The notes beneath the pieces are model-generated. The model ran no database searches and was not told the DNA's origin. It was given only the letters and a program-made list of their open reading frames with translations. A program made the position numbers and the translations under genes. Below, piece after piece: positions 11,841-24,010 of a DNA stretch of 64,000 nt. The stretch's first letter is position 1; each line of letters starts with the position of its first letter. The stretch comes from Trichoplusia ni (Eukaryota; Arthropoda; Insecta; Lepidoptera; Noctuidae), in the NCBI RefSeq assembly GCF_003590095.1, contig NC_039500.1:4774001-4838000 (forward strand), given 5' to 3'.

Positions 11841-14375
11841 ACCCCGGCCGTCCGCAGTAATTGATTCCGACTTGTACGCTAAAACAACCGGGAGATGCGT
11901 CCGCCGCCGCCATACATCATGATACTGATCTCGATCCTCCACCAGCGACTCTACCTTCACGTTTATCGCTTATTGATAGATTTAGTGTTGCGTTAAAAGC
12001 TTATCTATGTATTTATTAAGCGTTTTGTCATTTTTATTTATTGGAGAATATAACATGATCGATTGACTTATCCGACGATCTGGTGCGGACTACAATGGGT
12101 GTACTAAGTGCGACAAGCCGCCGTCCTCGTGACGTCATTGTTCGGTTTAAGAGGACAAAATGGACTTTTACAGTAGAAAGCACCATTTATGTACAAAGTA
12201 AAGGCAGCGGTGACACTTAATAGTGCCAGTTAAGATCCGGCGGAGATTACAAGGCTTCTGAACCAAGTAACGCCTGTTGGGGTAACAGCTTCGATGCCCG
12301 GTTGATGCCCTTAGTGATCTCATTACAGAGTAATGTGTTTCGTAACGAAGTGTTTATGTTGTTAGTGAGCGTGACGCGTGTGGGTGCTGGGAGCTGTGGC
12401 CGAGGGACATAAACCGGCGCTCACAACCAGAGGTGATCTACTAAACGACACTTTATTGACACTAAATGTGGCGACGTGTCGATAAAGTACCGAAATTAAA
12501 TCGAACGGGACCACGTGCCTGAACACGTGAAATATTTATATAACTTATTGAAATGACTTTTCGTGAAGCAGGACACTTTGGTATCAGAACTTAGAAGCTA
12601 ACACCTTTGTGTTTCAGTCTCAATAAATTCTGCTAAGTTCCGTAAAGTAAATCCATTTTTCGTCACCTCAGAACTTTAGATTCAGTATAATCAACAATAC
12701 ATTTTTAGTCTAGATATCATAAGCTCGTATGCTTTGACTCAAGTAAACCCACAATTGCTCGCCGAAACAGTAAACATACTAACTAAACCCACTCTTAACG
12801 AGCTTTCATAAGCAGTGACAAATTAATTGAGCTGTCCTCTGTCGATGTCCATCGAGACACTCGGAAGCATAGTCCCACGGTTTTAAAATAATAAAATAAA
12901 ATGTCGAGAGATTTAGCAAAGCCTTGTATGGGAGCCCGGCGCGTCAGTTACGCACTGCCGGTGACCGTGGAGGTAGCCACATGGAGTGCGGTGAGAATGT
13001 CACGGACGGATCGAGACGGGGATACCACGCCAAATATCACACTTTACTTAAGTGGAATGTTATGTTTAATTTGTCGACATCTAACGAACATACAACTTAG
13101 TAAACACTTCGTAAATGGTACGTCGTTAATTTTATAGTTTTTATCTTTATTATTAAGTTTTGTTTGAACTTTATTTGGAATGTTCACAACATTGTCCTTA
13201 TGAATACGATGACCAAAAGTTACTGCTTGGACTCATATCAGAACCCGCGACCCCTCGGTAACGAGACCGCGCGGGTTACGTCAGAATTTCTCGAGCGGAC
13301 AGATAATGGAGCCTGCGAATGGTCTATAAATCATCAGTGTATCGCAACAGTTAACTATTATTATACGTTACGTAGGTTTATGACCGTTTCATTAACTGTT
13401 GATTGGTTATAACAAGCTTCGTTTTATGACTATGGAAATAGGCGACGTCAGTCAATAAACTACTGAGACCCGAGTACTACTTAGCGGGCGTATCGTAGCG
13501 AGCGCTGTACTGTAACACATCACACAGACGCTGTGGATACTGACAATTAATACATTGTCAGGTTGCGTCGTTAAATAAAGTTTGGGGCGACCCGCGATAA
13601 CCCGCGCCGACCCGCGCCGACCTGCGTGTCCCGGTGACATCACTACATTCCGGTAACGAAATAATTGGGCGACGATGTGACAACAATGTTCCAAATGTTA
13701 AAAACTTTATAACCATTTGTTGTCCAGGCCGCGCCGCGTTTATTATATCACTTGTGTCTCAATAACAGATTGACACTGTGACCAACGAGCTCAGTTTATT
13801 ACGTTCAATTGAAAGTCTCTCCGTGAGTGAACCTTACCATTGCAGTTATAGCTAACCGATAGGCGTGCCGATCCCTGTGACCTCAACCCCCTCCCCGCGA
13901 CATTTAATCATCATAAAGCTGTAATTCCAAGTAATATGAATCCGATCACCGTGGCGAGTGTCGCCGAGCCCCGCGCCGAGCCCCGCGCCGCGCCGCCGAC
14001 ACTTCCGAGAACACCTCGCTAAGTGTTTATGGTAATGCCCGCGATGCGCCCGCGCATATGGACGCACTAAACGAAGGCAATTTGCTTACAACGTTGAGTA
14101 CTTTGTTGTGACATTATGGTCGCATGCTAATCATGCGGAGCGAGGCCCGATGCGGTCCCGTGTCCGAGCGCAGGCCGCGGCGGGCTCACACGCAGGTATG
14201 TGATACTACCCGGTACTTATTCCGACTGTCAAATCGCATCGGGAACAATATTAATTAAAGTTGAGAGTGTGCTACGATAAGAATTGGAATTCGCGAGCAC
14301 CGGATAGCACATTGGTTAGAATAAATCGTGAATCCAGTGTTTCTGACTGGTATACGGCAGACGGATGCTGAGGCA

Positions 14376-14388
14376 GGGGGGGGGGGGG
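14376..14388. repeat. Poly(G) run, 13 G
   Basis: Uninterrupted G13. One of several unusually long G or C homopolymers in this window. Confidence 0.9.
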
Positions 14389-14477
14389 CGTCTGGCTTCG
14401 TGACTGGCTGCATATCAGCGCGGACCCCGGACAGTATCTCAACATCGCGGCGCCGATACATTGCGCGGCGGCGCAGT

Positions 14478-14487
14478 GCGCATGCGT
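14478..14487. promoter_or_regulatory. NRF-1-like site, one mismatch
   Basis: GCGCATGCGT inside a GC-rich block, 227 bp after TTAATTAA at 14251. One base from the perfect palindrome. Confidence 0.3.
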
Positions 14488-14678
14488 CACGCCCGCGATA
14501 CCGCACCGCATTTGATCGCATTACGCCTTTCATTATTATTGTCGATGATACATTTTATTAAACACCTGCGAGCAAATGACTTGTAACCTTACTGGCCGCG
14601 TGTTAAGGTACAGTTTGTGCTGTGCTGCTGTAAGTTATGGTGTAGCATGGTGTTCACGCGTCTCTGATTTACGTTAGC

Positions 14679-14745
14679 GCGCAGGCGCAGTGAAATAGCG
14701 CGGTTTCAGACGCAACTGTTCAGATGTCGGGGGGATGGATTTATG
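14679..14745. promoter_or_regulatory. GCGCAGGCGC plus TTTATG
   Basis: GCGCAGGCGC at 14679-14688 is an NRF-1-type variant. TTTATG follows at 14740-14745, the spacing type seen at 1877 and 2558. Confidence 0.35.
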
Positions 14746-15347
14746 CTGCCGAGGCGTAGGTACTGATTCGGATATTAAGTAGATGCCCAGATAAAGTATC
14801 TGTTATTTAGTTATATTTATTTGAATTGCATATGTTGCTATCCCACTAGGTATCTGCAAGAGAATGTTTTATTCCAGGAGTCAACCTCATTTTTATTTAG
14901 ACAATTAAGACACTTTGCATTATCACTATTTCCTACCGTTTAAATATCACAAAAGACTACTAATCAATAAATATTCTTTAAAAAATTATGGCAACATACT
15001 TCACTAGAGATGTATGTACAGTATCATGTGCTGCAGTCGGCTGTAAGCTTGCAGTAATTTTCGTATACTTATCGTGTGTAATGCGAGCGGTTCACGCGCG
15101 GTGCAGACACTTCAATCACTTGTTCGTGAGCACCACGAAACAAATATTCCAACTCAGAAGATTAACTCTTAAAATATAGAAACTTTTCACCAAATGTTGA
15201 GCTCAACGTAAAGTGCCTCAAATAACTTCGGTCAGAAGCTGATGCGGTGGAATATTCCAGCTTGTTGGGATCGCTATTATGTACTTTATTTCTGGCAATT
15301 CGTTCTTGTAATCACTGATGTTCACATAATCTCTATTGGTGTCCAAT

Positions 15348-15477
15348 ACACAACCAAAGTCGAGTGCTATAGCTTCCAGGCCAAACCCACTGCGTGTGAT
15401 GGGTCGCAGGTTTGATCCTCGCTTAGGACAGGCATTTGTCTGGTTTATGAAAGATTGTATTAAGGGAGTCACTTAAA
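15348..15477 (+). mobile_element. Degraded tRNA-derived SINE
   Basis: The series CACTGCGTGTGATGGGTCG, box B-like GGTTTGATCC (15410-15419), then GGACAGGCATTTGTCTG and a TTAAGGGAG tail matches the layout of the other SINE copies here: box B followed by a stem-loop. The box A end is eroded. Orientation is + by box B. Old copy. Confidence 0.6.
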
Positions 15478-16005
15478 ATTCAAACGTTTTTCTCAATTTG
15501 CTGTTTGTTTACAGTGAGTCTTCTGCTCTTTACATTTTTGATGCCGTATTGTCGAGGTGTCGGTCTCGGTACTCGCGCTTGTAACAATGCTATTGAGACC
15601 TGTGCCCCGGACCGCTGTGTCCTGCTGCTCCTAGATTATCAGCTTCCAGTGGCTGTTGTTGTTAGGCCTTTGTTGTAGTAACTCCCGGTTCTACGCAATG
15701 TTGTATATCTCGCTGCATGAATGGCCAAACTTGTGAGTTACCTATTAATATACTGTATTGCATACTATACTGTATTGACGACGCAAAACAATCGTACCAA
15801 AAAGTTTTAATGTGACTACGTGTTTATCTCTCCCAGTTTTGTAGTTTAGTGGTTTTTCACTAACATTTTCTGGTTACTTGAAATCTGCCAGAATACTTCT
15901 GACCGACATATGATTTGTATAGTTACATAATTAGGTATAAATTAGACACCATAACGTAAACATGTAAAACATATAAGACTTTAAGTTTTCACTTAAAACT
16001 CAGCT
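15478..16005. other. Gene-free AT-rich stretch
   Basis: Nothing identifiable: no repeats, exons or motif clusters beyond background. Confidence 0.5.
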
Positions 16006-16045
16006 TCATCATCGTCATCATCATCAGCCCATATTCGTCTAGGAA
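16006..16045 (-). mobile_element. LINE 3' tail remnant
   Basis: A CAT/CGT trinucleotide run (16006-16026) followed by AGCCCATATTCGTC. Read on the minus strand this is a GACGAATATGGGCT end with a (GAT)n tail, which I recognise as the 3' terminus of a common lepidopteran non-LTR element. Only about 40 bp remain. Family not determined. Confidence 0.45.
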
Positions 16046-16363
16046 TCCCGAATTGCACTCAGCTAATTATTATATACAATATAGTAAATACGTAGATACA
16101 CTAATAAAATTTTGAGTATTACTGCTTATTTATTTCGCACCTCCAGCTTACGACACTCCTCCAACAATGATCGCAGCATTATGACACACTAACTCCCCAT
16201 AAGACATCGGATGAAGATGTTCAGCGCGTTAACGAGCGAGTTCGCTTCTCGGGATAACATTTGTAAAATTGGTTCTCGAGCGAGATTACTTCCAGCTTAA
16301 CAGTTAAGCTTTTTATGAGGTATTTGTTGGCAGGACGCGAGCCAATTAATTCGGGATGTGTCT

Positions 16364-16377
16364 CCCCCCCCCCCCCC
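16364..16377. repeat. Poly(C) run, 14 C
   Basis: Uninterrupted C14 followed by a C/T/G-poor-in-A tract to about 16424. Confidence 0.9.
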
Positions 16378-18670
16378 GCCCTCGCCCGCCCCGCTCCCCC
16401 GCGCACCTCCTCCGCCCACCCGTGGAGCCTTAATAAACGTATTATAACGGTTTTGACAATGTTTTGCAAAATCGCGTCCGGTTTGTGTTTTTTGCTTGCA
16501 ACGTATGTAAGTATAGTGCAAATATTAATTGGCGCTCCTCTTGAATTTTTATTGAGTTTGGCGAAGTTAATAGTCATTCATTCAATCTATACCTCGAGTA
16601 TATTTTCACAGAAATTGCTCCAGTGTCAGCAGCAAATGACGATAAACATAATAGAACCAAATTCAACTACGAATGACAACTATTTCACATCAAATGCAGC
16701 AAAAATCATCAAGAATCTTCAATTGGACCCAATTCTGGAGCCATAATGTCAGATGGCCACTAGGTAGGTCTCATCACTCACAATATTAATCTGAATGATA
16801 ACGTCGCGCGTTGTGTAGTTATACTGTAGGCGAGGCTGCGTTTGTTCACTGGTGTTCGAGCTCGTCTGTGACATATCCAGAGAGCGCTCGTTGTGCAAGT
16901 GTAGCGACGATCTTGTTAGCTAAGAGCCGCGATGACCCAAGGGTCAAATATATGCATACACTGATACAAATACATAAAATATAACCTCGTATATCAGTTT
17001 TAAGCCGTAAATATTTATAACATTTTCTGTAAAAAATATGTAAAGCTGTTTTCTTAATTACGACACTGAATGCATTGAATGTATTCTGCTACGTGCCTCG
17101 TGTGTCGATAGATACACACATGTTTAATTCCATCATAATTTACCAGTCGGCCTCAGCGCAGCTCCACGTCCACACATTGGTAGCGAGATAATATTTGTGT
17201 CAATCACTACTCCTTACTGCGGACTTTAGCAATCATTTGAAACTAGTTAGATTACTGATAAATTCAAAATGATCTTGTTATTGGAACCTTAAATGAAGAT
17301 CGTGTATTTAATATCTAGTATTTCATCATAAAGAAGTTTCTCATTTGGTTTTGTGTTCCATCCACCAATGAACTCCTCTCAACATGGGGTTTGTCCCAAT
17401 GGATTTCCAGTTAACATGTATCATCATCATGTATCACGCAATTCAAAAGTGTCTCAGTCAGTGCAGAAGAATTCGGAAGCTAATTCGCTACTTGTTAACA
17501 ATTTGATTGACCAGTGTGTTACATGTGTGAGTGTCAGTACGCACACAAGTGTGAGGATATGTGCGTAGCCATCAATTATAACAAGGAGTCAGGAGGGGGC
17601 GGAGAGGGGGGGTGCTTTGTAATTAAGACTGAAATAGATCCCTGTTAATGTGCTGCTAATTGGTCGGTACGAGCTGAACATCAATACGGACGTGATGTAT
17701 TGCAGCTCTGGCAGGCTGTGGTCAGCTGTACAATAAGGGAGAACAGACAGACAGACACTCGATAAACATGTGTACGGGGACGTTAACAACTTACATGCAG
17801 AAAATAAATATTGTCAAAATCAAATGGATGTTCCAAAAAATTAACAGAGAAAGAACAGAGCTTTTTTGATATGGACTATTCTTTTTTGTAGACAGTTACT
17901 TATTTTACTGAAGGTTTACCTATGTTAAACCTGGTCAATGTTTAGTAAAACACTCTGCTCAGCCATATGCCTGATTGATGATACTTACGGCAGAATCAAT
18001 GTTTTCATCACCGTTTAAAATTAATTACGCCTCAGTTTGTTGACACCTGTAACTTTATGTCGCCGCAGAGCGAAGCTTCCAGATACGTTATTGATAAACA
18101 GATGCAAGATTGAGATACCGCGCGGAGGCTGCGCGGGCGCAGACAGCGTGGTTCCCACAGTCGCGCTATTTGCGCTAACTGTAACAATGTACGTTAACTG
18201 TATCGCGCGGTAATTATCACTCATTATACATGCGGCCGCGGGTTCGGCAGCTCGGGAATGCGGCCCGCTCGCCGCTCTAGCCGCACAGACACCTGACAGC
18301 CGCGATGACCGGCCTATACCTACTACTGTAGAATTGTAACTCCGGATTTATTGATGCAGTTAAACTTAGAAACAAATGTTGTGCTATATTACTCTTAGAC
18401 AAATTAAACAGACCTGAAAACCTTCAACTATTATTCCAATAATTATGCTAATAAGCTGTTTAAATAAGAAATGTAACTTCAACGTTCAAATTAGTATTAG
18501 TTAGTGCGACCAATTGGGCGCTGACGTCACCGGGGAGCTCGTCTCGTGTGCTCCCACACTCCTGCGCCGTGATGCCAGACAGCCGCTGCCGGACCGCCGG
18601 ATGACAGCTCAACTGATACTTATTGATTCAAACGTGACAAAAACATAATCGGATTATATTCATCAAATGA

Positions 18671-18680
18671 GCGCAGGCGC
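18671..18680. promoter_or_regulatory. GCGCAGGCGC palindrome variant
   Basis: NRF-1-type variant in a GC block, 149 bp downstream of TGACGTCA (18522-18529). CCCGCGCATGCGAC follows at about 18736-18749. Confidence 0.35.
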
Positions 18681-19352
18681 AGGTTCCCAGGCGGGGTGCG
18701 CGCGCGCAAGTCACGCGCGGTAATGAGGGGCGGCGCCCGCGCATGCGACAAGTGTGCTACTGCACAACGTGATACAGAAGGTCCAGGACTAGGGGCCGAT
18801 CAAAATTAGTCTCCTACGGGAATAGTCCATTGTTTGGAGAGTCTTCAAAATAGAACTTTGATTCACGCAACATAAGCTGTGTTATTTAAGATCAAGAACA
18901 CAATTATTTTCATTTCAGAGAAAATCATAGTAAGTACAATGTACCATCCACCGCATAAAACATTTTTTCTCGTTGCACTGAGTTAACTTTCTGCGTCCAT
19001 TCAGCTGGTGTTGGCAGGTAGCCGTTCATTCACACATTATTATTTTAATACATAAGTAAGTATAGGCCGCGGCTCGCTCCGAGGAATTTGGGATTTAAAA
19101 AGAAACAAGTCTAGGGTTTAATCAGCGGTGAAATCCTTTTTAATCTGTGCGCTGGGATCAGGAATGCGTATTAATTAGAGCTTGAAGTATTGTGCGATGT
19201 GACGCAGACGACACGTTGCCTCCGAACATACTTCTTATTTCAGATTCCGCCTCGTTAGATGCTAACAGGTAAAAACCCTTTTTTGTCAGAGATGCCTAAA
19301 TACTAATGTTTGTTTTGCATAGTGACAGACGGCGCTGACTCACATATCACAT

Positions 19353-19457
19353 AAGATTAATTTATATACTTATAAATTAATCTTGTTTGTAACTTTAATT
19401 TAAATTACAAACGGGATCAATTAAAATTAATTTTGTGTGTAATCCACACACAAAATT
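19353..19457. other. Three consecutive stem-loops
   Basis: Stem 1: 14-bp perfect arms 19353-19366 and 19371-19384, loop TACT. Stem 2 begins at the next base: GTTTGTAA and TTACAAAC arms (19385-19412) with TTTAA/TTAAA pairing inside and one bulged C. Stem 3: 12-bp perfect arms 19429-19440 and 19446-19457, loop AATCC. All are AT-rich. They could be a short MITE-like insertion, a cruciform-prone regulatory element, or structured RNA. No TIR pair bounding all three is evident. Confidence 0.75.
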
Positions 19458-21387
19458 TTATACAAAGAAAATGTTCTTACATGTGCAATAAGATATCTTG
19501 AGAGTATATTACCTTTTCCTAATAGAAGCTCAACCATAACATTAAATTGGTGGAATTTTACAGAAGAAATCAGTTATGCAGATGAACTTACTGTTAACTG
19601 TTGCAACATGCGTAACGTAACCCGGGGTCTCGGGTTCAAGTCAGGTTCAAGCAAACATTATTTCATTACTATTAACCAGACTTATAGTAATAAATTCGAG
19701 CAGTCATTTTAAATGTAAATACCTCCAAATATCTCTAATAGTTATGCTAACTTACTCATATCGGAAAATATTGACAAACTAAATATTTAAACAAATTACT
19801 GAGTATCGATTAACATAATGAGGCAGCAGCCGCGTGTCCCGTCTCCCGGGTACGCCGACACCTTATTAGCAGATACTAGCTGCTGCCTCTGACTGTGTTG
19901 ACACAGGACTCACCCTCCTGTGGCAAAACTACGGTTAAGGTATTTTTATTTAAAGAAAGAGACTATTGCTACACATTATTTTATTGTGATTTGCTAGTTT
20001 AAACCCAACACACAGGCTGAGTTACATGTATTAACTTAAGCTTATATTATATTTGTTTGTGTAAACAGTGTCGAGCCCGGGTCGGGTGACAGTAGTGAGT
20101 ATCGGTGCGCAGCGTCCAATTAGCTGTGACGACGCCACGCGTTAGGAAATCATCTTCATAACATAAACACATGTTTATGAAGACAGGCCGGCGCAGGCGC
20201 AGGTCGCCGCGCATATATCGCGCATGTTATGTGCTACCAGCCAGCGCCGCGAGAACTTGTTAACTTTTCTATTTAAATATTACACAACGTAAACACCATT
20301 TCATAGTAAATATTAACACGTCATTTGGTTTATTTATTTAAATGATATCTTTAATTAAACGCCTACAGGCGCGGCGTGTTAATTAAAACACACTCTCATG
20401 TCGCCCGACGCTGCGGATGACAATGTCTTGTGTTCCGTTCAATGGCACGTTATAATTGTGATTAGCTTTGACAAGGAACTCTATTACAGTATTTATATTT
20501 TATTGTTTTAAAGTGGTTTAGTGTAATGAATAAGTTTGTTAAAAACGAAGGCAAAATTGAAAGCCAACTGTTCACTATGATCATACTCATGTGTGAGTGA
20601 GCAATCATCACTACACAACTAATCACGAAACTCATTTGGTCCATTACCTCAAGTAGTACAAAAATATTGAAAACTGTATACATTTGGGACTTCAGTAAGT
20701 ATGTAATACATTTCGACATACACGACTGCCCTGAGGCGGTGCTGCGGCGCTTGTCTGGAGGTAATTGAAATAGTGGTCGGTGTGGTGGAGCGACCGCGCG
20801 CCGCCGCCCGCGCCGCCGCGCGATCCTGCTCCCGGTATCAACAGCTGGTGACATGTGCAGCCCTATTCCACCACCGCCACATGTCAATTTAATATACTAA
20901 TTTAATATTCCTACGAAGACGCCTTGACCCGTGTCTCAGGCTCACATGCAAGCTTGTGATGCAGAAGATGATATAGATAAAAGTGTTCATGTTATTTCTT
21001 AATGCTTAATCTACAAACGGTTCGATACCGAATATTCATCTGTTTGTCTGTGCGTTTGTGCGGCAGACAAAACTACTACCGCACTCAGGAATGTCGCGGG
21101 GGTTTCACAAACATACAACTCACATGCACAAATACTCCCAGCCTCAGAACAAGCAATAGGTCGATCACACAAACGCTTGTCTTATACATATATGTTCTTG
21201 TGCATATATTGGGGTAAGATTCACTTAACATTAAATGTTTATTTCATGCAAATAGGTTCATAAATAAAAAAGTTATGCCACTTAAAAGAAACTTTATTCA
21301 GAAGACATAAAACAGAAACTGCTGAAGTGACTTCGCTGGCGTGGAGCAGTTTTTTAGGTTCTAGTTTGCAATAAGATTCAACTGTAA
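19458..21387. other. Gene-free stretch
   Basis: No supported gene. Contains two TTAATTAA sites 28 bp apart (20351, 20379) flanking ACGCCTACAGGCGCGGCG, and a GC palindrome at 20191. The minus-strand frame at 20462-20887 is not recognisable and crosses a GC-rich block. Confidence 0.55.
20174..20200. promoter_or_regulatory. TTTATGA plus GCGCAGGCGC
   Basis: TTTATGA at about 20174 and GCGCAGGCGC at 20191-20200, 11 bp apart, followed 160 bp later by paired TTAATTAA sites. Confidence 0.35.
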
Positions 21388-21626
21388 TCTATACTAATAT
21401 ATAAAGCTGAAGAGTTGTTTTGTTTGTTTGAACGCGCTAATCTCAGGAACTACTGGTCCAAATTGAAAAAATATTTTTCTTTTGAATAGACCATTTATCG
21501 AGGAAGGCTTTAGGCTACAAACCATCACGCTGCGACTACAAATGCCGATACAATGGGCGATACAATGGAAAATGTGAAAAACTTATATCTTCTACCCACG
21601 GGGACGAAGTCGCGGGCAACAGCTAG
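21388..21626 (+). mobile_element. Non-autonomous Helitron, 239 bp
   Basis: Begins TCTATACTAATATATAAAGC after a host A and ends CAACAGCTAG before a host T, the 5' TC / 3' CTAG / A-T insertion hallmark of Helitrons. Just before the end, CCCACG-CGCGGG can pair around GACGAAGT to form the subterminal hairpin, with one A.C mismatch. It encodes nothing, so it would need Rep/helicase from an autonomous relative. Same family as 44198-44503, 53251-53493 and 63808 onward. Confidence 0.85.
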
Positions 21627-22077
21627 TAGAAGATAAAAAGTTACACGAGAAGGATGATACTTTCACTGTTTATATCTTGAGATTGTATCATTAAATAAAG
21701 AATTAACTGGTTAAGATATGTCTCTCTAACAGTTATTTCATACTTGACCTCTCGGTCGACTATAAAACCAAATACTTGACTATTAAGTTAAACCTCTGCG
21801 GCTCTGTCGTAGAGGTCAAAGAGGTCAATAAAAGCATGTTGTCCGTATTTATTTGCAATTTTTAATCATTAGAGATATATTTTACTTAAGTTAATCACTA
21901 CTAATTATACTGCCTTAGTACAAAGAATCAAGTAGTGATCGCAGCACAACCGGACAGTCGCGCTCAGTCACGGAGCCGGAGCGGCCCACATTTGATTATA
22001 CATAACTAATATGTGAATCGTATAAAGTAATGGCTACGCGCTGCGCTTGCGTCGATAGCCCGCAATTATGTTATTAC

Positions 22078-22094
22078 GCGCATGCGCACCGCGC
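22078..22094. promoter_or_regulatory. NRF-1-like palindrome
   Basis: GCGCATGCGCACCGCGC, identical over 17 bases to 6289-6305. TTAATTAA lies 237 bp downstream. Confidence 0.4.
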
Positions 22095-23952
22095 GGCCGG
22101 CGCCGGCGCAGCGCGGCGGTAGCGTGACCGAGCCACACTAGTGATGAGCACACATCGACACATCTCGACATACAAACAACGATGGTGTATGATAGATTCG
22201 TATCGAATTATCGATGTAATCAGAAAGTAATAAATTTTGTCAAATTAGTTAAATACGCAAATGTTACGAGGTCGCAGGATGTTGGCCAAGGTATTACTGA
22301 TAACGTTATGATACTTAATTAAATATCGCAGAACAAATTAAGATAACAGAGATGATTTGCATAATCATAAAAGATAAATATAAGGACGTTATTGAACAAC
22401 GTTACCAAAATATTAATTCACCGATGACATTTCGATAGTGACACAATGTTAAATGTGACGTATTAACGGTGAGCCGGGGACATAAACAATCGTGTTGCAA
22501 CATGTCCGCAGATAACGCTGATCACAGAGACACCGAGACAGCTATGGGGCCCGAGCCCCCGGGATTGGAGGTAGATCTTGTGACGCCTCAGACCTGACCA
22601 AGAAGCTTAGTCGTGGATACCAAACTGTTGGATGGATTTCTAGCTGTCCATAAAACCCGTAACACCGTATAGTCGTCCTACTCAAATCTAAGGAAAGTGC
22701 AAATTAGGCATTCCTGTGTCTCTCGCTCATTTATCTTTGAATTAATGGATTTGAATAGAACTGGTTTTGAAGAAACCGATTTTTTCTTAAATTATATTAT
22801 AGTTAATATTAAAATTTTGTTCTTTTTTATGTCGCTGGCTCTATATTTATGCTTGAAGTTATTTTTAACTCCTTTTCGGATTAAAATTAGGTAAAGCAAC
22901 TTCAATTCAATGAGGTTAGATCGATCGTCCTCGCTGATAGTCAGGGCCCCGATAACGCTATTTACAATAGCCGATAAATGAATGGAAATTGAATTAAATG
23001 CAGCATTTCGACAACACAATCATTGGAAATTCACTGTATTGTCAGTGAGAGGACCCGGACGTAGCAGACGCAAGTTAATAACATTTTTTTTTGTGATATA
23101 ATTTCTGTCCACACGTAGTCTTTAGTAATTTTATTTTGTTTCTGAACTACCATATAAGTTGACACCATAGTTCCTTTTAAATAAAAGTTGTCAGACAAAG
23201 CTGTGTTCATACATAATTCATAGCTCTGAGCCAGTTAGTGCGCAACAATTAGCAACATTATTAATTTTATGTACGTTTTGTAATTTATATCTGGTGTCTG
23301 CTACGACTGCTGGAATGTTTACATAATTAACCGACTGCAACCTGTTACTAGACAAAGCAAGGTACAACGCGCTATGTACGGCATGGTATCGTAACAGTTG
23401 GAGTGTCGGCGCCGCGGCACATCACTAGCACAACAATGGCCGCTCCTGCTCACCAATTAATAGCAGCTTTCACTTTCGGACGTTTATCTCAGCCGTTTGA
23501 ACAACTTTGCTTAATAAACTGCGTTACTTCAGCCGCGGGGGAATACAGACATGCGATGCTTGTTCATCCTTACGCAGCACACGAACTGTCAACGTTGGTG
23601 ATTTAAATCAAAAATATTTTTGAAACAATAAAATTTGTTCTCTCCCCTTTTGCAGTGACATATTTAATTCATTACTAGGAGTAAATAACATTTTAATTGT
23701 TTAATAATTGTAAAAGGAAGTGTCGTCTTAATATGTAATTATCGCGATGCGATGCTAGCGGCGCGGCCGCGGCCTGCTCCCCGGCGCGCGCTGCACGTCG
23801 CGCGTCGCACGCCGCGTGCGGCCGCGCTGTCGCCTTAGTACTGAAGCATCCATTATGCGGTAAATTATTAAGTTAACGTTAATTGAATGTTTAGTTTTAC
23901 GGCACCGCAGTCATTTAATTATCGCGGGCTGCGGGCTCGCGGCTCTCTGCGG

Positions 23953-24010
23953 CTTTATGGCGGCCATCTCTCTTTGTTATTACAGTCGGTCGGGGCGCAT
24001 GCGCATGCGC
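23953..24010. promoter_or_regulatory. Overlapping double NRF-1-like site with YY1/PHO-like motif
   Basis: TTTATGGCGGCCATC at about 23954 contains ATGGC on both strands (YY1/PHO core) and the TTTATGG motif. About 40 bp later two GCGCATGCGC decamers overlap (23995-24004 and 24001-24010). This is the only overlapping pair of the perfect type. Binding is inferred. Confidence 0.45.

Larger units (their letters stand above)
11841..15345. other. Gene-free stretch
   Basis: No supported gene. It contains TGACGTCA at 12130-12137, TTAATTAA at 14251-14258, the G13 run at 14376-14388 and two GC palindromes. Short open frames at 12901-13137 and 14255-14561 (both strands) are not recognisable; the latter cross the poly(G) run. 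Confidence 0.55.
16046..19352. other. Gene-free stretch with poly(C)
   Basis: No supported gene. A C14 run at 16364-16377 opens a pyrimidine-rich tract to about 16424. The open frame 16315-16746 crosses this tract and has a hydrophobic stretch, but it lacks any recognisable domain and I leave it uncalled. TGACGTCA occurs at 18522-18529. Confidence 0.5.

Noticed and set aside
19600..19655. CGGGTTCAAGTC resembling a Pol III box B
   Set aside because: No box A at the right distance and no stem-loop of the SINE family; too little to call.
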